In this document: piece after piece, positions 31,821 to 37,696 of the stretch
How positions within the stretch are numbered: position 1 is the stretch's first letter
How the letters are laid out: every line of letters starts with the position of its first letter
Assembly (NCBI GenBank): GCA_029262315.1
Contig: JAJCZP010000084.1
Span: 1 to 37,696 of the forward strand
Origin: Deltaproteobacteria bacterium
Lineage (GTDB): Bacteria > Desulfobacterota > Binatia > UTPRO1
Direction: 5' to 3'
Length of the DNA: 37,696 nt
Notes under the pieces: generated by a model
The model's database searches: none
What the model saw: only the letters and a program-made list of their open reading frames with translations
Told to the model about the DNA's origin: nothing
Program-made: the position numbers and the translations under genes

Positions 31821-33708
31821 CGTGCTCACCGAATCGCCACAAGACGTGAAATGCAGCTCGGCGACCGTTCAAGTGCGTGACGATCCCGAGACCTACACCC
31901 ACCATGCCCCAGAAGAAGATCTGAATCGTCACATTGAAGAACACGTTGAAGTCGGCCATCGACAGGAGGAGACCAACGATCGAGCTGAAGATGGCCCACA
32001 CGATGCGCTTCATGTGCGGCTCTCGAATCCGATCGTAGCCACGGTACAGCGCGGTGAGGGTTGCCGCGACAATCCAGAGCATCAGCCCCCAACCGATCAG
32101 CCCGTGTTGCCTGATCAGGGTGAGATGCATGTTGCGGGAGATCCAAAGCTGATCGGACTCCGCGATCGAGGCGATGGCAACACGGCGGGTGCTGCCCACG
32201 CCGACCAGCAACTCGTTGAGTGGGGCCGAAAATACCTGATGCACGGCCTCACCGCGACGCTGCGCGGCCGCGGTCACCGAGGGCATGGACAGCCCAACGC
32301 CGTCTCCTGCCGCCACGGCACCGAAGAGAATGACCGCCGCCAACGTGGCGATTCCCACGTAGCGGTACCGCGTCTTCCACAGAAACACCCCGACTGTAAC
32401 GAGAAGAGCCGCGAGGCCCATGCGGGTATGGGTCAGAAAGACTCCCACGAGTGCGATGGTCGAACACCCCACCCAGAAATCCCGCTGCTCGCGTGACCCG
32501 CTATGCAACAACTGCGTCAGCAGGAACGGTATGCCGAGCACGAGGTAGGTCGCGAGCAGAATGGGACTACCGAGCGTCGACGACATCCGCGCCGCCACGG
32601 CCTCACCCAGCTGTCGGTCGAGCCCTATCTGAAGGAGGCCGATCATCGACAGCGTGACGGCAGAGAGCCCAATGACGGTCGCCACGAGGTTCGCTTCCGT
32701 ACGTGACAGCCTGGTCATCACGATGAGCAACGTCAGACAAAACCCCGTCGCGACATAGTAAAGGACACCCTGCACCGCCAGCAGCGGCTCGGGCGAGAAC
32801 GCCGAGGCTGCGAGCGTAAAGATGACGAACGCGGCAATCGGCTTGTTGACCGGCGTCTCGTAGAGACAGAGTTGATGGCGCGGTGCTCGCTGTGCCGTAA
32901 TCCAAGCCGCGCTCAGTGCAACCAGGACCTCGAACGGGCTCAGCCCGAAGCTGCCCACGTTGATCTCGAACGGAAAGTGGAAGAGACCCGGGGCCAGGGC
33001 TGAGGAGAAAAACAGGAGCGCGAGCAGGACTCCCAGCGTGAGCCAACGGTTCAACACCTTGATGAAGGTCAAGGTCACGAGCCGGACGTCCAGGTACCAC
33101 GACTGGTTCTGGATGTAGATGCGATCGTAGCGCAACTTGTCTCGCGGATGCGTGAAGTACCCTCCCCGCACCTGCGCAAGGCCGGTCATGCCCGGATTGA
33201 CCGCGAAACGGTCCTGATAGCCCGGAATCTCTCGCGTGAATGTCTCGAGGAAGATCGGACGCACCGGACGTGGACCGACGAGGTTCATCTCCCCGCGGAC
33301 TACGTTCCAGAGCTGCGGAATCTCATCACACTTGGCCCGCTTCAACATCCGGCCGACACGGGTATAGAGACCGTCCGAATGCTCCAGTAGGCGCGCGCCG
33401 ATCTTCTGCTCCGCACCGATCTCGAGCGTGCGGAACTTGTAGAGCATGAACGTGCGAGCACCACGCCCAACACGCTCGCCGGCATACAGAATCGGCCCCT
33501 TACTCGTCGCCTTGATCGCCAGCGCGATCGCGAATGCGAGGGGAGACAACAAAACAAGTCCGATGAGCGCCGCGAGCCGCTGCCACAAAGGCGTGGAGCC
33601 TCCGACGACGAGGACATCGGATCCCGGCAGGCTCGCCGCCTGCTCCTCCGGAGGAACGAGGGGCTCGGACGGTGGGGAAGAAGCGCTGGCGTGGGTGTGG
33701 AGGGACAT
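31813..33708 (-). CDS. Fusion of initiating sugar-phosphate transferase (monotopic PGT) and O-antigen ligase/polymerase-like domain
   Basis: A 631-aa fusion. Residues about 40-245 are a bacterial sugar transferase: a re-entrant hydrophobic helix (WQRLAALIGLVLLSPLAF), GPILYAGERVGRGARTFMLYKFRT, catalytic D128-E129 in K-C-D-E-I-P-Q-L-W-N-V-V-R-G-E-M, LVGPRPVRP and NPGMTGLAQVRGGY. This class moves a phosphosugar from UDP-sugar to polyprenyl phosphate. Residues from about 250 are a polytopic domain with about ten helices (CLYETPVNKPIAAFVIFTL, a long loop near AAQRRGEAVHQVFSAPLNELLVGVGS, R-N-M-H-L-T-L-I-R-Q-H-G-L-I-G-W-G), the Wzy/WaaL pattern including the H-x-x-x-x-x-x-x-G-L-x-G motif. ATG 33708 was chosen because it follows the asnB stop by 7 nt with a gagg element; longer in-frame starts lie inside asnB. 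Confidence 0.88.
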   Translation of the reverse strand: MSLHTHASASSPPSEPLVPPEEQAASLPGSDVLVVGGSTPLWQRLAALIGLVLLSPLAFAIALAIKATSKGPILYAGERVGRGARTFMLYKFRTLEIGAEQKIGARLLEHSDGLYTRVGRMLKRAKCDEIPQLWNVVRGEMNLVGPRPVRPIFLETFTREIPGYQDRFAVNPGMTGLAQVRGGYFTHPRDKLRYDRIYIQNQSWYLDVRLVTLTFIKVLNRWLTLGVLLALLFFSSALAPGLFHFPFEINVGSFGLSPFEVLVALSAAWITAQRAPRHQLCLYETPVNKPIAAFVIFTLAASAFSPEPLLAVQGVLYYVATGFCLTLLIVMTRLSRTEANLVATVIGLSAVTLSMIGLLQIGLDRQLGEAVAARMSSTLGSPILLATYLVLGIPFLLTQLLHSGSREQRDFWVGCSTIALVGVFLTHTRMGLAALLVTVGVFLWKTRYRYVGIATLAAVILFGAVAAGDGVGLSMPSVTAAAQRRGEAVHQVFSAPLNELLVGVGSTRRVAIASIAESDQLWISRNMHLTLIRQHGLIGWGLMLWIVAATLTALYRGYDRIREPHMKRIVWAIFSSIVGLLLSMADFNVFFNVTIQIFFWGMVGVGLGIVTHLNGRRAAFHVLWRFGEHGD

Positions 33709-33715
33709 GTTCGCC

Positions 33716-35683
33716 TCAGGGGTCATGGGGTGCGAGTCCATTGGGCATCGGATGAGAGGTCGAGGGCTCGATGGCGGCCGCCGCGTGCGGAACGCCGGCG
33801 CGGAGACGCTGCCAGGCATCGTGCCAGGTCATGAAGACCAATAGCGTCCACAATGGACGACTATTGTCGATACGCATCGCATCGTGTTCGGTGATCAGCC
33901 GCTCCACGACCTTCGGCTCGAACAAGCCGACCCGTCGCAGCGCCGCCGGAGACAGGACATCAGCAACCACGTCGCGAAGCTCGCCGCGGAGCCAGGACGC
34001 AACCGGGACGTTGAATCCGCGCTTCTTGCCTCGAAGGATCTCGGCGGGCACGTGGTTCTTGAGTGCCTGCTTCAAGACATGTTTCTTCGAAAAACCCTTC
34101 AACTTGACGTCACTGGGAAGCCGAGCTGCCAGCTCGACCAGCGCCGTATCCAGGTAGGGCACGCGCGCCTCCAGCGAGTGCGCCATGCTCATGCGGTCGG
34201 CCTTCGTCAGGATGTCGTCTGGGAGATACACGTGGGCGTCGATCGCCTGCAGCCTGGCCAGCCAATCCTCGGTGCCCGCGCGCGCCGCGGCCTCCCGGAA
34301 CAGCGCCGCCGTCTCGAGATTGGCACGGTACGCCGCTGTGGTGCACAGCTCTGCTTGGGCTTCGTCGGAAAGCACGACCTTCCACCAAAAGTGCCCGTCC
34401 GCAAGAGGTAAGTGCGCCCCGGCCACGAATCGCTTGGCCTTGTAGTCGAGGCTGACCTTGGCGTGCGACACAGGAATCCGCTGCACCAGGGACGGAATCA
34501 GGCGACGACCCAGCACATCCGGAAGCCGACGGTAGTAGGAGGCCAACTTCCCAGCAAGATAGGTCTCGTATCCCGCAAAGACCTCGTCTCCGCCCTCGCC
34601 CGAAAGCACGACCTTGACCGTCCGGTGCGCCAGCTCCGAGACGTAGTACACCGGGATAGAGGAGGAATCCGCGAACGGCTCGCCGAAATGATGGACCAGC
34701 GCCGGCAGAATCCGTACTGCATCCGGACGGACGACGATCTCGTGATGCTCGGTGCCATGCCGCTCGGCCACCTTCCGCGCCAGATCCAACTCGCTGAAGC
34801 TCTTCTCCTCGAAACCAACCGAGAAGGTGTGGATCTGCTGATTCGTGATCTCGCGCATCAGCGCCACGAGTCCGCCCGAATCGACCCCACCAGACAGAAA
34901 CACGCCGACGGGCACATCCGACAACAGATGACTCTTCACCGACGCTCGCAGTGTCTCCAGAACCTCCTCCGCGTAGTCCTCGTGACTGCGCGTGCGTGGT
35001 GCCGGATCGAAGCGAAGCGTCCAGTACCGCCGCTCGACCTGCCGACCGCCATCCTCCACCGTGAGTTGGCACCCCGGCTCGAGCTTGCGAACGTTCCGAA
35101 AAATGCTGCCCGGCGCCGGGATATACCCCAGCGACAGATAGTGGTGCAGGCTCTCGAGATCGAGTTCTTCGCACCAGCCGCTCACGATCAAGGGCGTGAC
35201 TTCGGACGCGAACGCCAAGCCCGCGTTCCCCGTCGCCACGTACAACGGTTTGATGCCGACCCGGTCACGCGCGAGGATCAGACGGCGCCGGCGCACATCC
35301 CAGAGTGCGAGGCCGAACATGCCATCCAGAAAACGAACGAAGTCGTCGCCGTACTCCTCGTACAGGTGCGGAATCACCGAAACGTCGGAATGCGACGGCA
35401 TCCTGTGGCCCTTCGCCTCGAGCTCGAGGCGCAGCGTCGGCGAGTTGTAGATCTCGCCGTTGCAGACCACCTGCACACTCCCATCCTCGTTGCTGATCGG
35501 CTGATGCCCACCGCCGAGATCGTTGATACTGAGACGGCGCATGCCCATCCCGAACGTGCCGTCGCGATAGAGGCCTTCGTCGTCGGGACCGCGATGAACG
35601 ATCGCGGCACACATGCGGCGCAGAACGGCCTCCTCCACCGGAGGACCTCCATGGCGCCCCAACTGTCCGACGATTCCACACAT
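33716..35683 (-). CDS. asnB: Asparagine synthase-like glutamine amidotransferase (AsnB family)
   Basis: A 655-aa two-domain amidotransferase. N-terminal class II glutaminase: Cys2 nucleophile (MCGIVGQLGRHG), HRGPDDEGLY, RRLSINDL, NGEIYN. C-terminal ATP pyrophosphatase: SGGVDSGGLVALM (PPi loop), SVGFEEKSFSELDLAR, EPFADSSSIP and LSGEGGDEVFAGY. Members in surface-glycan loci amidate uronic acids (WbpS-type) rather than make asparagine; that fits a UDP-HexNAc 6-dehydrogenase in the same cluster. The initiator Met must be cleaved to free Cys, so ATG 35683 is fixed. The gap to the deacetylase gene is 4 nt. The last 35 residues after TWHDAWQRLR are Pro/Ala/His-rich and not conserved. Confidence 0.92.
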   Translation of the reverse strand: MCGIVGQLGRHGGPPVEEAVLRRMCAAIVHRGPDDEGLYRDGTFGMGMRRLSINDLGGGHQPISNEDGSVQVVCNGEIYNSPTLRLELEAKGHRMPSHSDVSVIPHLYEEYGDDFVRFLDGMFGLALWDVRRRRLILARDRVGIKPLYVATGNAGLAFASEVTPLIVSGWCEELDLESLHHYLSLGYIPAPGSIFRNVRKLEPGCQLTVEDGGRQVERRYWTLRFDPAPRTRSHEDYAEEVLETLRASVKSHLLSDVPVGVFLSGGVDSGGLVALMREITNQQIHTFSVGFEEKSFSELDLARKVAERHGTEHHEIVVRPDAVRILPALVHHFGEPFADSSSIPVYYVSELAHRTVKVVLSGEGGDEVFAGYETYLAGKLASYYRRLPDVLGRRLIPSLVQRIPVSHAKVSLDYKAKRFVAGAHLPLADGHFWWKVVLSDEAQAELCTTAAYRANLETAALFREAAARAGTEDWLARLQAIDAHVYLPDDILTKADRMSMAHSLEARVPYLDTALVELAARLPSDVKLKGFSKKHVLKQALKNHVPAEILRGKKRGFNVPVASWLRGELRDVVADVLSPAALRRVGLFEPKVVERLITEHDAMRIDNSRPLWTLLVFMTWHDAWQRLRAGVPHAAAAIEPSTSHPMPNGLAPHDP

Positions 35684-35687
35684 AGTG

Positions 35688-36749
35688 CTAAGCGTTCACC
35701 TGTCCGACGTTCGGCTGCCCTAGCCAGCGATATCGCTCGATCGTCACGGCAAAGGCCTCCTCGTGGTAGAGCCGCGGCGCCACGCCGATCCGCGGTACGA
35801 TGAATGGATTCGTGCTGCCGTCAACGATACCGGGTCGCGAGGTCACCGCCGAGCGGAAACCCAACTCTCGAATCAGACCCGCGACCGCATCGTTGAAGTG
35901 TGGATACCGCCCGCCTGTGTTCGGGTACGCAAAGTCGGTCACCGGAGCACCCACGATGGACTCGAGGCGCTCTCTGCACACGACCAGCTCGGCGCGGACC
36001 TGCTCCGGCGAGAGCAGCGTCATGTTGCTGTGCGTCTGCGTATGCACTCCGATCGTCACGCCCCCTTCGTGCAGCCCGCGAATCTGATCCGAGCTCAGCA
36101 TGGTCTCGCGCAGGGAGGCGTCACCGTTGACTCCGAGCTCTTGGCGAATCGTCGCGAGAATCCGGCGCCGGAGCGGCGCCTCCACAGGCACGAGGACGTT
36201 GGTGAGATCCTTGATCGTGACCTGACGCTCGCTGGGGTCACCGAGTCGGAACTCCTGCCGTTCGCCGATCTCGACGCGCAGCGAAGTCTTGGAGGTCGCC
36301 ATCACTGCCGCCCGCAGCTCCGACATCCAGAGCGTGGCGCCCTCGTCGATGGTCTCGCTCACAACATAGACCGTAGCGGGCACGCCGTGGGCGCGAAGGA
36401 CCGGCAGCGCTTCGCGAAAGTTGTCGGCGTACCCATCGTCGAGCGTGACCGCGACCGTCCCAGGCGCGGGCGCCCCACCGTCACGCACCGGGCCAATGAT
36501 CTCCTCGAGGGGCACCGGACGATAGGCGCGGCACAGGAAGCGCATCTGCGCATCGAACAGGCTTCGAGGAATCGTAATGTCCGGACCAGCGTAGGGCGTC
36601 TCCGGCGTCGCGTCCGGCGCGACCGCATGGTAGCGCAACACGACGCTTCGCTCGCGCCGACGCAGCCGACGCAGCATAGCCAGTACCCCGAAGTGATGCG
36701 CGGCCAGCTTGGCGGCGCGACGCAATGATTCCGCGCGTGCCGTGCTCAC
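35688..36749 (-). CDS. Polysaccharide deacetylase family protein (long form)
   Basis: A 353-aa NodB-type deacetylase: VVLRYHAVAPD, TVAVTLDDGYADNFREALPVL (metal Asp pair), H-T-Q-T-H-S-N-M (H-x3-H), and DFAYPNTGGRYPHFND, the aromatic/Pro motif. A middle insertion (about residues 150-210) separates the Asp and His motifs. No signal peptide was found; the N-terminus is basic (RAESLRRAAKLAAHH). The start GTG 36749 is set by ggggga just upstream; a longer in-frame GTG/ATG start would run back over the upstream deacetylase gene. It would remove N-acetyl groups from a HexNAc glycan. Confidence 0.9.
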   Translation of the reverse strand: MSTARAESLRRAAKLAAHHFGVLAMLRRLRRRERSVVLRYHAVAPDATPETPYAGPDITIPRSLFDAQMRFLCRAYRPVPLEEIIGPVRDGGAPAPGTVAVTLDDGYADNFREALPVLRAHGVPATVYVVSETIDEGATLWMSELRAAVMATSKTSLRVEIGERQEFRLGDPSERQVTIKDLTNVLVPVEAPLRRRILATIRQELGVNGDASLRETMLSSDQIRGLHEGGVTIGVHTQTHSNMTLLSPEQVRAELVVCRERLESIVGAPVTDFAYPNTGGRYPHFNDAVAGLIRELGFRSAVTSRPGIVDGSTNPFIVPRIGVAPRLYHEEAFAVTIERYRWLGQPNVGQVNA

Positions 36750-36771
36750 CGTCTCTCCCCCGCTTGCTCGT

Positions 36772-37590
36772 TCATTGATTGTCTCGTGGTTGCTGACTCT
36801 CGACCGGTCCCGAGGCCGATCCGATGATCGCTCCGCGCACACGACGCCAACGCTCCATCCCAATGACTCGTTTGCCCATGGCCTTCAGGAGGTACCCGCA
36901 CTTGAGCGACGCCATCGTCACCGCCCGCCCCTCGAGCACCCGCTGCATAAACGTCGTCGACGTTCCGCTTTTCACCGCGATCCGCGGAACGTGATAACGG
37001 TCGGTGCGGCGATCACAGAGCCCGGGTTCGCTGGTGCAGAACATGTCGTACCCGCAGTCGGCAAGGACCGCCCCGATGTCTGGCGGCGCGGTACCGCGCG
37101 GCAACGAGGCCACCGTAACCGGACGACCGAGACCGTCCTCCAACACGCGCTTCGATTCCCGAAACTCCCGCTCGATGTCAGGCAGCGCCAAGCGCTGCAT
37201 ATGCGGATGCGTCAGCGAGTGGCTACCGATCTCCATGCCGCCGTCCGCCATCGCACGCAGCTCTCGCCACCCGACGTACCCGGGAGCACCGACCTGCCCC
37301 GCAATGATGAAAAAGCACCCAGTCCAGCCCCGCGCTTGCAACATCGGAAAGGCCACGGAGAAGTCGCTCGCCGATCCGTCATCGATACTGAGCACGAATC
37401 GCCGCCCGGGCCCGGCGCTCTGCGCGTCGGCCAAGGCACACGCCTGGCCGCCCGCAGCCGCGAGGGCGTCGAGGTGCTCGGCAAAACGCGCGCTCGTCAG
37501 CACGTACGGTCGATGCGCGGGACTCACACGTGCGCGCGCAGCCTCGTCGGAGACGAAGTCGTGGTACACGTAGATTGGTACGCCTGACAC
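36772..37590 (-). CDS. Polysaccharide deacetylase family protein (short form)
   Basis: A 272-aa NodB-like protein with VPIYVYHDF at the N-terminus, F-V-L-S-I-D-D-G-S-A-S-D-F (metal Asp pair), G-S-H-S-L-T-H-P-H-M (H-x3-H), and SLPRGTAPPDIGAVLADCGYDMFCTSEP. It lacks a signal peptide, so a cytoplasmic or exported-without-signal position is unclear. The C-terminus (KCGYLLKAMGKRVIGMERWRRVRG) is basic and amphipathic and might contact membrane. The start GTG 37590 has no clear ribosome site. It lies 22 nt upstream of the long deacetylase gene; both would act on the same glycan but share only the motifs. Confidence 0.88.
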   Translation of the reverse strand: MSGVPIYVYHDFVSDEAARARVSPAHRPYVLTSARFAEHLDALAAAGGQACALADAQSAGPGRRFVLSIDDGSASDFSVAFPMLQARGWTGCFFIIAGQVGAPGYVGWRELRAMADGGMEIGSHSLTHPHMQRLALPDIEREFRESKRVLEDGLGRPVTVASLPRGTAPPDIGAVLADCGYDMFCTSEPGLCDRRTDRYHVPRIAVKSGTSTTFMQRVLEGRAVTMASLKCGYLLKAMGKRVIGMERWRRVRGAIIGSASGPVESQQPRDNQ

Positions 37591-37619
37591 AGTGCGATCA
37601 CGCTGGTGCGTGGAGGGTG

Positions 37620-37696
37620 CTACTGATGCGCCGATCCTGCCCCGTTGCCGTTGGGAAGCACGGACGCGTACACGCTCTCGAGCCGTCGCACCATCG
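37620..37696 (-). CDS. 3' end of an unidentified gene, probably a glycosyltransferase
   Basis: An open frame enters from the right edge and ends at TAG 37622-37620. The visible tail is MVRRLESVYASVL, then NGNGAGSAHQ. R-R-L-E-x-V-Y-x-S-V-L is a frequent C-terminal helix of family 4 transferases, and the disordered GNGAG end is non-conserved. The 29-nt distance to the deacetylase start supports co-transcription. Too short for a firm call. Confidence 0.5.
   Translation of the reverse strand, partial: MVRRLESVYASVLPNGNGAGSAHQ

Noticed and set aside
34412-35803. + strand open frame of 463 codons opposite asnB
   Set aside because: asnB on the other strand is unmistakable; the opposite translation has no domain-like pattern.
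11481-37696. Exosortase/PEP-CTERM system
   Set aside because: Several gene types match such clusters, but no exosortase, PEP-CTERM tail or PrsK/PrsR-like gene was found in the window.

Overview
The window is a GC-rich, gene-dense bacterial segment. The aa3/caa3-type terminal oxidase genes point to an aerobic organism. The O-antigen/exopolysaccharide-type machinery (monotopic phosphoglycosyl transferase, flippase, Wzy/WaaL-like domain, polysaccharide deacetylases) suggests a diderm from an environmental lineage. The phylum cannot be fixed from sequence inspection alone. No rRNA, tRNA or CRISPR array was seen.

Region 1 (1-4488, + strand) is the distal part of a cytochrome c oxidase operon: ctaA (5' end outside the window), ctaB, a 35-codon single-TM ORF, a subunit III-like gene, a small exported CxxC membrane protein, a second subunit III gene (ctaE), subunit IV and a Sco copper chaperone. 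Most neighbours overlap by about 4 nt, so they are probably translationally coupled. Region 2 (4498-6574, - strand) faces it convergently with a 9-nt gap. It holds an ABC-2 permease, its ATPase and a DUF983 protein. Region 3 (6575-7308) is a non-coding stretch beside a short transposase-type HTH ORF and looks like an insertion scar.

Region 4 (7309-11444, - strand) holds a DPM1-like glycosyltransferase and an FKBP/SlyD-like prolyl isomerase, followed upstream by a compact PdxA-like dehydrogenase / cyclase-family hydrolase / DUF1537 kinase set. That set matches four-carbon acid-sugar phosphate catabolism better than vitamin B6 synthesis.

Region 5 (11481-37696, all - strand, running off the right edge) is a large glycan or glycolipid assembly locus. 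It encodes four or five glycosyltransferases, a UDP-HexNAc 6-dehydrogenase, an AsnB-type amidotransferase, two polysaccharide deacetylases, a flippase, a GT-C-like membrane protein, a radical SAM/SPASM enzyme, and a fusion of an initiating sugar-phosphate transferase with an O-antigen ligase/polymerase-like domain. It also encodes four alkaline-phosphatase-superfamily proteins. All four carry Thr at the nucleophile position (T-x-P) and none has the formylglycine sulfatase signature. A CobW-type GTPase, a YdjM-like membrane protein, an isoprenylcysteine-methyltransferase-like protein and a 34-aa TM peptide are embedded. A solitary secreted Cys-rich protein (16798-17871) has its own flanking spacers.

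Best hypothesis for a new system: a lipid-linked glycan built on UDP-HexNAcA, amidated by the AsnB homologue, deacetylated, flipped, and decorated or trimmed by phospho-transferases or phosphodiesterases of the T-x-P type. The fused PGT-ligase would couple initiation with polymerisation or ligation. This is inference from gene content; no substrate can be read from the sequence.
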